Shown here piece by piece: positions 33,978-42,885 of a DNA stretch of 64,000 bases. The DNA lies in contig OX620685.1 of the NCBI GenBank assembly GCA_951635545.1, forward strand, positions 2,170,001 to 2,234,000, written 5' to 3'. Under the pieces are notes generated by a model, which saw only the letters and a list, made by a program, of their open reading frames with translations, made no database searches and was not told where the DNA came from. The DNA is from CAG-873 sp910578365. GTDB lineage: Bacteria > Bacteroidota > Bacteroidia > Bacteroidales > Muribaculaceae. Every line of letters begins with the position of its first letter. The first letter of the stretch is position 1. The position numbers were made by a program, and so were the translations under genes.

Positions 33978-35206
33978 CAGGGCTGACGCATGAGATTTAA
34001 CTATCCTTAAAGACTTTGTACAGATATTCAGTGCTCCACATACATTTTTTGCGTCTTCGTTTAAGGCTGAGTTTATCGTTCTGCTTTTTAAGCATTTCCA
34101 ATGCATACTTGCGCATCGCTGAAAAATTGACAGCGCCATTCTTGGCGCGTACGCGGCACATATCTTCCCGAAACGTCACGTCGAGATGCCAGTGCAGTTT
34201 GTTCTCGATACCCCAGTGCGCACGAATACGCATCGCATAGTAAGAAGCCTCATCTTTCTCCACGCTGCTGAGATAGTAGATTGTTTCACGCGAGCGGGCA
34301 CCGTTCTCAGTACGCTCACGCTCCATCTTTATGATACGTTTAAGACCGGGCCACTTCTCGTACATTCCCTCCTGTTCCAAAAGTGTCGTATCCATAATTG
34401 AACAGGTTCTCTTCTCAACTCTTCCGTGCCCCTTTTCCTCGGTTGTGTATACCGATATTGGAGTAGTGCTACTAAAGATACTTTCCGTCAAGCCCTTGAG
34501 TATCGGCTGATTGTCTTTAAGCGCCATCAGATAGTCACCGCCCTGGAGTATGATCTGTTCTGCGATATTACGGTGGGTCCCCATTGCGTCGATTGAAACC
34601 AAAGCCCCTGTAAGCCATAAAGAGGACAATACTGACGGAAGAACCGTAAGTTCGTTGGTCTTGTCATCCACCGGCTTTTCGGCAACGCAGATTTCTGTTT
34701 CAGATACCCACGCATTGAGGATATATAGTCCGTGGCATCCGGGACTCCTTGGATTTTCACCCCGAAGTTTCTTGCCGTCAATGATGACCTGATTGCCGCA
34801 CAGGGATTCGATTATGTGGCCTCGGCAGCAATCGAGACTTGCTCGGAGCTGAGCGGGATTGACAGACTCTACAACACGAAGTATCGTGTCACCGCATGGA
34901 ACACCGTTGCAGAGTTTCAGCAATCCGGCTGCCTTGAATTCTTCCTCTCGGTCTGTAACCATATCCGATATGTCGTCACAGTCCTCACAATCACACAACA
35001 CGCCGATGAGTGCCATTCGGAGCACATCCTCGAGCTCATGTTTAACCTTGCCCAAGTCGCGCGGGTCTTTTACTTTGCTGAAAATTTCTATTTGCATACC
35101 TCTAATATATCTATTTTCAGCAATATATGCAATATCTGAAAGTTTATTTCACATAATCAGGTGAATTTTTGACTGAATTTGAGTTAAATCTCATGCGCCA
35201 GCCCTG
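33978..35206. mobile_element. Complete ISAs1-family insertion sequence, 1229 bp
   Basis: Terminal inverted repeats of 25 bp, 33978-34002 and 35182-35206, match at 24 of 25 positions and begin CAGGGCTG. A perfect 9 bp target duplication, ATATATAAT, flanks the element at 33969-33977 and 35207-35215, within the 8-10 bp range of the family. The element holds one intact transposase gene on the minus strand. It stands between the regulator promoter (33930-33960) and the GH92 gene. Confidence 0.93.
33997..35097 (-). CDS. ISAs1-family transposase
   Basis: This 366-residue transposase is typical of ISAs1 in length and layout. The N-terminal domain contains DPRDLGKVKHELEDVLRMAL, followed by IIDGKKLRGE, which carries the first catalytic aspartate. 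A central LVSIDAMGTHRNIAEQII block supplies the second. C-terminally, RAHWGIENKLHWHLDVTFREDMCRVR, given here only in part (RAHWGIENKLHWHLDV), carries the third acid. The stop codon lies inside the left inverted repeat, as is common in compact elements. The gene is intact with no frameshift, so the element may be active. It reads towards the regulator gene, so read-through into it is possible. Confidence 0.92.
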   Translation of the reverse strand: MQIEIFSKVKDPRDLGKVKHELEDVLRMALIGVLCDCEDCDDISDMVTDREEEFKAAGLLKLCNGVPCGDTILRVVESVNPAQLRASLDCCRGHIIESLCGNQVIIDGKKLRGENPRSPGCHGLYILNAWVSETEICVAEKPVDDKTNELTVLPSVLSSLWLTGALVSIDAMGTHRNIAEQIILQGGDYLMALKDNQPILKGLTESIFSSTTPISVYTTEEKGHGRVEKRTCSIMDTTLLEQEGMYEKWPGLKRIIKMERERTENGARSRETIYYLSSVEKDEASYYAMRIRAHWGIENKLHWHLDVTFREDMCRVRAKNGAVNFSAMRKYALEMLKKQNDKLSLKRRRKKCMWSTEYLYKVFKDS

Positions 35207-35328
35207 ATATATAATAGGAATATGTAGGAATATCAAGGCACGGCGGACTCAGATTCATTAACCGGATGCTGAAACAGTAGCGGATTTATCCACCCCACCT
35301 TTTTAGATTTTTAGATTAGTCCATAATA

Positions 35329-35360
35329 TTTGGTGCAATAGGCGCTTTTTTGTAATTTAG
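35329..35360 (+). promoter_or_regulatory. Possible promoter of the GH92 gene
   Basis: TTTG (35329-35332), 20 bases, TAATTTAG (35353-35360). The -7 box deviates from TAnnTTTG in one position and ends only four bases before the ATG at 35365, which would give a nearly leaderless message. Held at low confidence. Confidence 0.35.
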
Positions 35361-35364
35361 CAGA

Positions 35365-37482
35365 ATGAAAAAATACAGTCTGAGCGCGATACTTCTGATG
35401 CCGTTGCTGCTGGCATGCGGAAGCGCACACCAAACAGAGCAGCAAGAATCGTTTACCTCCTATGTCGACCCCATGATAGGCAGCGGTGGCCACGGCCATG
35501 TATTTGTAGGAGCCAATGTGCCATTCGGCATGGTACAGCTCGGACCGTCGCAGCGTGTCAAAGGCTGGGACTGGTGTTCGGGCTACCACTACTCCGACTC
35601 TACCATTCTTGGCTTCAGCCATACTCACCTGAGCGGTACCGGCATAGGCGACCTGGGAGATGTGCTGTTGCTGCCCTCGACACAGCCCGGCGATACGGCA
35701 AGCCGCTTCAGCCATGCCAATGAAAGCTGTCGCCCCGGTTACTACAAAGTGAAACTCGATGACTCCGGCGTGCTGGCCGAATTAACCGCCACTCCCCGTA
35801 CAGGTATGCACCGGTACAGCTATCCCGCCGGCAGCGACTCGGCATATCTGCGGCTCGACCTGAACTACGGTATAGGCTGGGACCGCCCGACCGAAGTACG
35901 CATCACCGAGGAGAACGACAGCACCGTCACCGGCTTCCGATACTCTACCGGATGGGCCCGTGACCAGAAAATTTACTTTGCCATGCGATTCTCGCAGCCC
36001 ATGGCACGGTGCAGTGTCGACAGCGCTACGGCCACTATCGCATTTGCATCCACCGGCGCGCCGCTGCTGGTAAAGTGCGGACTATCGCCCAATAGCGAAA
36101 AGAATGCCCTGGCCAATCTCGAGGCCGAGAATCCGGGCTGGGACTTCGATGCCGTGGCTGCCGATGCCGACAGCAGCTGGAATAGCCAACTTGCCAAGGT
36201 AAAGCTAAGCGGAGGCTCGGATGCCGACCGTCGTAAATTTTACACCGCCCTGTACCATACCATGTTCGCTCCGGCATTGTTCAGCGACTGCGGCCGGCCC
36301 GACGAATATACCATATTCTCGCTCTGGGACACCTACCGCGCCGCTCATCCGCTGTCAACACTTATACATCCGCAGCTGCAGGCGGCCTATGCCCGAACTT
36401 TCATAAACATATTCAATAAGCAGGGCAAATTGCCTGTGTGGCATCTGCACGGCAACGAAACAGACTGCATGATAGGCAACCCCGGCGTGATTGTGCTGGC
36501 CGACCTGCTGCTGAAAGGTTACGTAGCCGATACTCTGGCGGCATACGAGGCAATGAAGGCTTCGTGCATGCTCGACGAGCGTTCGCTCGCCGCTCTCAAG
36601 CAGTACGGCTATATACCATACGACAGCCCCGGCGGCGACGAATCGGTGGCCAAAGGTCTTGAATATGCGGTGGCCGACGATGCAGTGGCACGTGTGGCCG
36701 AACGGCTGGGCATGACCGACGACGCACGATACTTCGGCGAGCGCGGACAAGCCTATAAACGATATTTCGACTCTACAACCGGCTTTATGCGCGGCCGCGA
36801 CATCAAGGGCGACATCCGCCCCGAACCCTTCGACCCATTCTCGGCAAGTCATCGCGCCAACGACTACTGCGAGGGAAACGGCTGGCAGTATATATGGATG
36901 GTGCCTCAGGACCCCAACGGCCTGATTGAACTATTTGGCTCAACCGAAAACTTTGTGACCAAACTCGACTCGCTTTTTGTAGTCGAAGGCAGTCTGGGCG
37001 AGTCGGCGTCGCCCGACATCAGCGGTCTGATAGGCCAGTATGCCCATGGCAACGAGCCCGGACATCACACCGTGTACCTCTACAACTATGCCGGCCAATC
37101 CGAAAAGGCTGCGCCGCTACTGCGCCGCATCATGAACGAGATGTACACTACCGAGCCCGACGGCCTCTGCGGCAACGAAGACGTAGGTCAGATGTCGGCA
37201 TGGTTTGTGCTTTCGGCTATGGGCATATATCAGGTTGAGCCTGCCGGAGGAGCCTTTGTATTCGGCTCGCCGCTGTTCGACAGCGCAAGCATTGAGGTGG
37301 GCGACGGTCGTACATTTGAAATCCGTGCCAACGGCAACTCGCCCGAGAATATCTACATACAGAGCGCCCGCCTCAACGGCAAACCTTACGACAAAGACTA
37401 TATCGATTTCGAAACAATACGCCGTGGCGGAGTTCTCGAGTTTGAAATGGGCCCGCAACCTGCCGGTAAGGCATCGGAATAA
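35365..37482 (+). CDS. GH92-family alpha-mannosidase lipoprotein
   Basis: This 705-residue glycoside hydrolase of family 92 is calcium-dependent and usually removes alpha-1,2-linked mannose from N-glycans or yeast mannan. The signal peptide ends in a lipobox, LLLACGS (Cys about residue 18), so it is an outer-membrane or periplasmic lipoprotein. Family signatures are FTSYVDPMIGSGGHGHVFVG near residue 31, PFGMVQLGP near 53, HLHGNETDCMIGNPG near 360, GNEPGHHTVYLYNY near 560 and GNEDVGQMSAWFVLSAMG near 600, which carries the acidic catalytic-base region. Length is normal for the compact members. It is a single gene here with no SusC/SusD pair, so it is not part of a classical polysaccharide utilisation locus in this window. 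Confidence 0.92.
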   Translation: MKKYSLSAILLMPLLLACGSAHQTEQQESFTSYVDPMIGSGGHGHVFVGANVPFGMVQLGPSQRVKGWDWCSGYHYSDSTILGFSHTHLSGTGIGDLGDVLLLPSTQPGDTASRFSHANESCRPGYYKVKLDDSGVLAELTATPRTGMHRYSYPAGSDSAYLRLDLNYGIGWDRPTEVRITEENDSTVTGFRYSTGWARDQKIYFAMRFSQPMARCSVDSATATIAFASTGAPLLVKCGLSPNSEKNALANLEAENPGWDFDAVAADADSSWNSQLAKVKLSGGSDADRRKFYTALYHTMFAPALFSDCGRPDEYTIFSLWDTYRAAHPLSTLIHPQLQAAYARTFINIFNKQGKLPVWHLHGNETDCMIGNPGVIVLADLLLKGYVADTLAAYEAMKASCMLDERSLAALKQYGYIPYDSPGGDESVAKGLEYAVADDAVARVAERLGMTDDARYFGERGQAYKRYFDSTTGFMRGRDIKGDIRPEPFDPFSASHRANDYCEGNGWQYIWMVPQDPNGLIELFGSTENFVTKLDSLFVVEGSLGESASPDISGLIGQYAHGNEPGHHTVYLYNYAGQSEKAAPLLRRIMNEMYTTEPDGLCGNEDVGQMSAWFVLSAMGIYQVEPAGGAFVFGSPLFDSASIEVGDGRTFEIRANGNSPENIYIQSARLNGKPYDKDYIDFETIRRGGVLEFEMGPQPAGKASE

Positions 37483-37561
37483 GACAACCGTAACTCAGAA
37501 CTGTGTCTGCGCCCTCAGCCAGATACCCCTTGCGAGGTTTCAGAGCCGGTTCCGCATAACA

Positions 37562-37602
37562 AAAAAATGGAGTGTAACTCAATGAGCTACACTCCATTTT
37601 TT
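37562..37602. terminator. Bidirectional intrinsic terminator between GH92 and dnaK
   Basis: A 15-base perfect stem (37562-37576 with 37588-37602) has an inner CTC/GAG pairing in the loop. Its outer ends are A6 on one side and T6 on the other, giving a U-tract in both directions. Confidence 0.88.
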
Positions 37603-37619
37603 ATAGTTGGCCGGTGGAC

Positions 37620-39527
37620 TTACTTCACTTCCTCGAAGTCTACGTCGGTAACATGGTCGTCAGGACCGTTGCCGGATGCTCCTGCACCGGGGTTGGCCTG
37701 GCCTGCACCCGGGTTCTGTGCCTGCTGCTGGGCATTGAGAATGTCCTGCTGGGCAGCGCCGAAGGTTGTCTCGATATCCTTGATGGCAGCGTCAATGCCT
37801 GCGATATCCTGAGCCCTGTGTGCCTCTTTAAGGCGTGCCACGGCAGTTTCGATAGCGCTCTTCTTGTCGGCGGGAATCTTGTCGCCGAGTTCGCTCAGCT
37901 GCTTTTCGGTCTGGAATATGATGGCATCGGCCTGGTTGAGCTTGTCGATGCGCTCTTTTTCCTTGGCGTCGGCTGCCGCGTTGGCTGCTGCTTCGTCTTT
38001 CATACGCTTGATTTCGGCGTCGGTCAGACCGCTCGATGCTTCGATGCGGATGCTCTGTTCCTTGCCAGTGGCTTTGTCCTTGGCAGATACGTTGAGGATG
38101 CCGTTGGCGTCTATTTCGAATGTAACCTCAATCTGAGGAATACCGCGAGGTGCGGGAGCGATGCCGTCGAGGTGGAATTTACCCAGGAGTTTGTCGTCCT
38201 TTGCCATTGGGCGTTCGCCTTGGAGAACGTTGATTTCAACCGAAGGCTGGTTGTCGGCTGCGGTCGAGAATGTTTCGCTCTTGCGGGTAGGAATGGTGGT
38301 GTTGGCCTCGATAAGTTTGGTCATCACGCCGCCGAGGGTTTCGATACCTACCGACAGAGGCACAACGTCGAGCAGAAGTACGTCCTTGACGTCGCCCGAC
38401 AGTACGCCGCCCTGGATGGCTGCGCCTACGGCTACCACTTCGTCGGGGTTCACGCCCTTCGACGGAGCTTTGCCGAAGAATTTTTCAACTACCTGCTGGA
38501 TGGCGGGAATACGGGTTGAACCACCCACGAGGATAACTTCGTCGATGTCCGATGCTTTCAGGCCGGCGTCGCGCAGTGCGTCTTCACAGGGCTTGAGGGT
38601 AGCGTTGATAAGGCGGTCGGCGAGCTGCTCGAATTTGGCGCGGGTGAGGGTCTTCACAAGGTGCTTTGGAATACCGTTCACGGGCATGATGTACGGCAGG
38701 TTGATTTCGGTGGAAGTGGTGCTGGAAAGCTCGATTTTTGCTTTTTCGGCAGCTTCTTTCAGACGCTGGAGCGCCATGGGGTCCTGACGCAGGTCGACAC
38801 CTTCTTCGCGCAGGAATTCCTCTGCCAGCCAGTCGATGATTACGTGGTCGAAGTCGTCACCGCCCAGATGGGTATCGCCGTTGGTCGATTTTACTTCGAA
38901 TACGCCGTCGCCCAGTTCGAGAATCGAGATATCGAAAGTACCGCCGCCGAGGTCGAATACGGCGATTTTCTGGTCCTTGTTGGTTTTGTCGAGGCCGTAT
39001 GCAAGAGCGGCTGCGGTGGGTTCGTTGACGATACGTTTTACGGTAAGGCCTGCGATTTCACCGGCTTCCTTGGTGGCCTGGCGCTGCGAGTCGTTGAAGT
39101 ATGCGGGCACGGTTATCACGGCCTCGCTTACGCTCTGGCCCAGATAGTCTTCGGCGGTCTTCTTCATTTTCTGAAGAATCATGGCCGAGATTTCTTGCGG
39201 AGTGTATTCGCGACCGTCGATGTCGATACGCGGAGTATTGTTGTCGCCGCGGACTACCTTGTAAGGTACGCGGTCGATTTCATTCTTTATCTGATCGTAG
39301 GTTTCACCCATGAAACGCTTGATGGAGTATATAGTACGTTTGGGGTTGGTGATGGCCTGACGTTTGGCGGGGTCGCCCACTTTGCGTTCGCCACCGTCGA
39401 CGAATGCAACTACAGACGGTGTTGTGTTGCGGCCTTCGCTGTTAGGAATTACAACGGGGTCGTTGCCTTCGAGAACTGCGACACACGAGTTGGTTGTGCC
39501 TAAGTCGATACCGATTATTTTTCCCAT
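37620..39527 (-). CDS. dnaK: Chaperone DnaK (Hsp70)
   Basis: This 635-residue protein matches DnaK throughout. Its ATPase domain starts KIIGIDLGTTNSCVAV, with phosphate-binding IAVFDLGGGTFDISIL near residue 195 and the adenosine motif EVILVGGSTRIPAIQ near residue 335. The substrate-binding domain contains DVVPLSVGIETLGGV near residue 385. A helical lid and a Gly/Ala/Pro-rich tail end in DVDFEEVK. It folds and refolds proteins in the cytosol with DnaJ and GrpE, neither of which is adjacent. The gene is monocistronic, with a bidirectional terminator 18 bases after its stop. Upstream there is no CIRCE element; instead a sigma-54-like -24/-12 element (39596-39611) and an inverted repeat (39662-39676) are present. 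Confidence 0.97.
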   Translation of the reverse strand: MGKIIGIDLGTTNSCVAVLEGNDPVVIPNSEGRNTTPSVVAFVDGGERKVGDPAKRQAITNPKRTIYSIKRFMGETYDQIKNEIDRVPYKVVRGDNNTPRIDIDGREYTPQEISAMILQKMKKTAEDYLGQSVSEAVITVPAYFNDSQRQATKEAGEIAGLTVKRIVNEPTAAALAYGLDKTNKDQKIAVFDLGGGTFDISILELGDGVFEVKSTNGDTHLGGDDFDHVIIDWLAEEFLREEGVDLRQDPMALQRLKEAAEKAKIELSSTTSTEINLPYIMPVNGIPKHLVKTLTRAKFEQLADRLINATLKPCEDALRDAGLKASDIDEVILVGGSTRIPAIQQVVEKFFGKAPSKGVNPDEVVAVGAAIQGGVLSGDVKDVLLLDVVPLSVGIETLGGVMTKLIEANTTIPTRKSETFSTAADNQPSVEINVLQGERPMAKDDKLLGKFHLDGIAPAPRGIPQIEVTFEIDANGILNVSAKDKATGKEQSIRIEASSGLTDAEIKRMKDEAAANAAADAKEKERIDKLNQADAIIFQTEKQLSELGDKIPADKKSAIETAVARLKEAHRAQDIAGIDAAIKDIETTFGAAQQDILNAQQQAQNPGAGQANPGAGASGNGPDDHVTDVDFEEVK

Positions 39528-39595
39528 GATTGTATAAGTTTTTATTTTGTTTATATTTTTGTTTTCTTATTTGGCTTTGTTTGTACGATAATAAA

Positions 39596-39611
39596 ACAAA
39601 TCCTGTGCCAA
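39596..39611 (-). promoter_or_regulatory. Sigma-54-like -24/-12 element upstream of dnaK
   Basis: The minus strand reads TTGGCAC (39611-39605), five bases, TTTGT (39600-39596). The distance from the GG to the G of the -12 box is ten bases, as in the sigma-54 consensus TGGCAC-N5-TTGC; the only key deviation is T for the last C. It would place the start site near 39584, about 57 bases before the dnaK ATG. No matching TAnnTTTG box is found in this region. Confidence 0.45.
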
Positions 39612-39661
39612 AAAGGTTGTAAAATGTTTATTGTTGCGAATTTCAGTGTGTTAGAACTGAC

Positions 39662-39676
39662 ATGACACTCTGTCAT
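39662..39676. promoter_or_regulatory. Inverted repeat upstream of dnaK
   Basis: ATGACA-CTC-TGTCAT is a perfect 6 bp dyad with a 3 bp centre, about 51 bases upstream of the sigma-54-like element. It could be an operator or an activator-binding site for dnaK. The rest of the 361-base gap to the M16 peptidase gene shows no gene. Confidence 0.35.
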
Positions 39677-39821
39677 AATGGCAGAAATGAGTCACTGTGC
39701 GCAGTGAAATTTATATCGTACGGGGTCCCCGGAGTACTGACAGAGTTATTATTTAATTGGGTATCGTTCCTTTTATGGTAGCTTGAGGCGTATGATTTGC
39801 GTCACTCCGTGCGTTATGCAG

Positions 39822-39864
39822 CAGGCCCATAGCTTCTACGTGGGAGTAGAAAGCTATGGGCCTG
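39822..39864. terminator. Long hairpin after the M16 peptidase gene
   Basis: Bases 39822-39839 (CAGGCCCATAGCTTCTAC) pair with 39846-39864 with one bulged A and a six-base loop. It lies 25 bases after the stop of the minus-strand peptidase gene. There is no strong T tract, so it may end transcription weakly or protect the 3' end. Confidence 0.6.
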
Positions 39865-39888
39865 TGGTTTATTAGGGCAATGCGACTG

Positions 39889-42804
39889 TTAATAACCGAA
39901 AATCTGTTCGGGGGTGAGCATCACCACACGGCCGAGTTTCGACAGCGCGTCAAGGTCGATATCGTCGGTGTCGCCAAGTATGCAGTAGTAATATTGGCGT
40001 CCGGCTACGTTCTGTTGCTGGAATTTCACCACATCGTCGAGGGTTAGTGATGGTAGAGCTTCGAAGGTGTCACGACGGGTGTCGTGGTCGTCGCCCATGT
40101 TTAGGGCGTCGATGTAGTTCCAGGCAATGTCGTCTTTGATGATGCGTTCGGTGCGGATGCGGGCGTCAAGTCCCTTCTTGGCCAGGTCGAAGGCCGACTG
40201 GCTCTGCGGCATCCGGTTGATGATTTCGTTGAATGCAGCCACGGCATCGTTCATCTTGTCGTTCTGAGTGGCGATGAAGGCGCTGTAGGTGTAGGGGCGG
40301 TAGCTGTAGCCGGGGAGGCTGTAGCCTGCCCATGCGCTGTAGGCCAGCGAACGGCTCTCGCGCATTTCCTGGAATACTATGGCGTTCATCGAGCCGCCGA
40401 AGTAATCGTTATAGAGCTGTCGCAGCGGTTCGTGGAGCTGGCCGTACATTTCGTTTTTGTTGGAGAACATGCGCATGTACAGCTGCTTGGCAGGGTAGGG
40501 AGCCACGTATATTACGGTTTCTTCAGGCTCGGCGAGTTTATAGCGGTCCACGCGCTCTACTTTCTGCAGCTTGGCCGGAGTGCGGTGCAGGGTGTTGATG
40601 TTGTCGACTACATCTTTGCCGCTGTGTTTGCCGTAGTATATGGCGCGGTGCTGCTTGTGGTTGAGCGCGGCTATGGCCTTGGTGAGTTCGGTGGGGTTGA
40701 TTTTTGCCAGGCGTCCCGAGGTTAATGCGTCGGTTCTGGGGTTGTGTTCGCCGTAGAACATGTAGGAGGTCAGGGCCGAGAAGTTGGAGATCTGGTTTGA
40801 CTTTGCATTAGTTTCATCTTGGGCCATTCGCTCTACCAGGGCGTTGTATGCTTCGGTGTCGACCTGTGCGTCTGCGAGTACTTCTTCCATCAGAGCCATG
40901 GCTGCGGGCATGTTTTCGCTAAGGCCTGTCAGAGTCACGTAGCTGCGGTCTGCACCTATGTTTATGCTGTACGAGCAGGCGAGGTTATAGAATTCGTCCT
41001 TTATCTGCTGTGCGTTTTTGGTCGCTGTGCCAAGGAATGTGATGTAGCTCGATGCGGGTACGAGCAAGGGGTCGTTGTTGCTGCCGTAGTCGTACACGTA
41101 GGTGAGGCGGAACATGTCGTTGGTGATGTTCCGGGTGTACAGCAGTTCGATGTCGTTTTTGGCGCTGAGGCGGGTGAGGTCTTTGTCGTAGTCAACAAAC
41201 ACCGGTTCAATCGGCTCGACTTTTGAGTTCTGTATTTCCTGCAGGAATTTGCTGGAGGCGTCGCGGTTCATGGCTATGGGTGTGAGTTGCGGCTTGGCCA
41301 GCTTGAGCTCGTTGGGGTCGTCGCCCTGGCGTTTGTAGATGGCAGCGTAGTTATTGTCGCCGAAGTATTTGTTGGCCACGCGAACTACATCGTCCTTGGT
41401 TATTTTTTCGAGGCGTCCGAGCTGAGCTACAACATCGGCCCAGTCCTGACCGTTCACAAAGGCATCGACGTAGTAGTTGGCGCGCGAGCGGTTGCTTTCG
41501 TACGACTTCTGCAGGTTGAGCCGGGTGTTGTTGATGATTGCCGGAATGAGTTTGTCGGAGAAGTCGCCATTGCGCAGTTTTGTTATTTCTTCGAGCAGAA
41601 TGGCGCGGACGTCGTCGAGAGTCTGTCCGCCCTTGGGCAGGCCTATCATCAGGAATGCGCCCTGGTCGGCCATGCTGTACAGGCCGGAGCCAACGCCGAG
41701 GGTGCGCTGGGGCAGTTCGACGTCAACGTCGAGAAGGCCGGTATGGCCGTTGGACATCACTTCGCTGAGTATCTGCAGCACTTCGGTGTCTTCGTGTGCG
41801 GCTGCGGGTATGCGCCATGCCAGGTAGATGCGTTCGGCTTCTTTGCCGAGTACTTCTACTTCGATGGGGCTGGTAATTGGCTGCTCGGAGGTGAACTGCA
41901 GTACTGGCAGAGATGGGTTGGGCTTGAGATGGCCGAAGTATTTTTCGATTATGTCTACCATGTAGTCGGGGTCGAAGTCGCCGCTGACACAGATGGCCAT
42001 ATTGTTAGGCACATACCATTGTTTATGGTAGTTCTTTACGTTGGTAATCGAGGGATTCTTGAGGTTTTCCTGAGTGCCGAGTACGGTCTGAGTGCCGTAG
42101 GGGTGGTGGGGGAAGAGTGTGGCAAGCATGCGCTCCGACATCTTGCGGTTGTCCTGGGTCAGCGACATGTTCTTTTCTTCGTAGATGGTTTCGAGTTCGG
42201 TATGGAAGCCTCGGATTACAGGGTGTTCGAAGCGGTCGGCCTGTATGCGTGCCCAGTTCTCGATTTGGTTGGAGGGTATGTTTTCGACATAGCATGTTAC
42301 GTCGTAGCTGGTGTAGGCGTTGGTGCCGTTGGCGCCGATTGCCGACATGAGCTTGTCGTATTCGTTGGGGATTGCTATGAGCGAGGCCTGGTAGCTTATG
42401 GAGTCGATTTCGTGGTATATGGCCGCGCGGGTGGTGGAGTCGGTGGTATGGCGATAGGTTTCGAACAGTTGTTCTATCCGGTCCAGCAGGGGTTTTTCGG
42501 CAGCGTAGTCGGTGGTGCCGAATTGTTCGGAGCCCTTGAACATAAGGTGTTCGAAGTAGTGAGCCAGACCGGTGGTTTCGGCAGGGTCGTTCTTGCCTCC
42601 GACGCGCACGGCGATGTAGGTCTGGATACGGGGTTCGTCTTTGTTTACCGACATGAATAGTTTCAGACCGTTGGGCAGGGTGTAAATTTTTGTGTTCAGC
42701 GGGTCGCCTTCGACGCTGCGGAACTCATGTCGTGCCGCAAATGCACCGTTGCTTGCAAGCAGTATCGATACGATGGCGGCCAGGCGCAGTCTTGATGCTT
42801 TCAT
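39889..42804 (-). CDS. M16-family zinc metallopeptidase (insulinase type, two-half form)
   Basis: This 971-residue protein has a signal peptide (residues 1-23, cleavage near AFA-AR) and the inverted zinc motif HYFEH at residues 82-86 (H82, E85, H86). The third ligand is probably in ELETIYEEKNMSL around residue 200. Two peptidase halves, an active N-terminal and an inactive C-terminal, match the long M16A/M16C form, which folds into a clam-shell that degrades peptides. Location is periplasm or envelope. It lies downstream of carB, with a strong hairpin between, and no promoter box was seen in the 81-base gap, so it may partly depend on carAB read-through. Confidence 0.9.
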   Translation of the reverse strand: MKASRLRLAAIVSILLASNGAFAARHEFRSVEGDPLNTKIYTLPNGLKLFMSVNKDEPRIQTYIAVRVGGKNDPAETTGLAHYFEHLMFKGSEQFGTTDYAAEKPLLDRIEQLFETYRHTTDSTTRAAIYHEIDSISYQASLIAIPNEYDKLMSAIGANGTNAYTSYDVTCYVENIPSNQIENWARIQADRFEHPVIRGFHTELETIYEEKNMSLTQDNRKMSERMLATLFPHHPYGTQTVLGTQENLKNPSITNVKNYHKQWYVPNNMAICVSGDFDPDYMVDIIEKYFGHLKPNPSLPVLQFTSEQPITSPIEVEVLGKEAERIYLAWRIPAAAHEDTEVLQILSEVMSNGHTGLLDVDVELPQRTLGVGSGLYSMADQGAFLMIGLPKGGQTLDDVRAILLEEITKLRNGDFSDKLIPAIINNTRLNLQKSYESNRSRANYYVDAFVNGQDWADVVAQLGRLEKITKDDVVRVANKYFGDNNYAAIYKRQGDDPNELKLAKPQLTPIAMNRDASSKFLQEIQNSKVEPIEPVFVDYDKDLTRLSAKNDIELLYTRNITNDMFRLTYVYDYGSNNDPLLVPASSYITFLGTATKNAQQIKDEFYNLACSYSINIGADRSYVTLTGLSENMPAAMALMEEVLADAQVDTEAYNALVERMAQDETNAKSNQISNFSALTSYMFYGEHNPRTDALTSGRLAKINPTELTKAIAALNHKQHRAIYYGKHSGKDVVDNINTLHRTPAKLQKVERVDRYKLAEPEETVIYVAPYPAKQLYMRMFSNKNEMYGQLHEPLRQLYNDYFGGSMNAIVFQEMRESRSLAYSAWAGYSLPGYSYRPYTYSAFIATQNDKMNDAVAAFNEIINRMPQSQSAFDLAKKGLDARIRTERIIKDDIAWNYIDALNMGDDHDTRRDTFEALPSLTLDDVVKFQQQNVAGRQYYYCILGDTDDIDLDALSKLGRVVMLTPEQIFGY

Positions 42805-42831
42805 AAGTTTAACTGGTTTAGGAAGTGAAAC

Positions 42832-42861
42832 GGCGGTCAGAGGCCGAGACCTCTGGCCGCC
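42832..42861 (-). terminator. Terminator after carB
   Basis: A 12-base stem (42832-42843 with 42850-42861, one G-T wobble) around a six-base loop lies 24 bases after the carB stop and is followed on the minus strand by GTTTCACTT. Confidence 0.7.
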
Positions 42862-42885
42862 ATGTGAGATAGCTCAGTGATTGAA

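Noticed and set aside
39822..39864. The long hairpin as an insertion-sequence end
   Set aside because: It is a single palindrome with no partner repeat or target duplication and sits in terminator position after the M16 peptidase gene.
41287..42660. A 457-codon plus-strand frame opposite the M16 peptidase
   Set aside because: It is an antisense shadow of a gene with a clear zinc motif and signal peptide.
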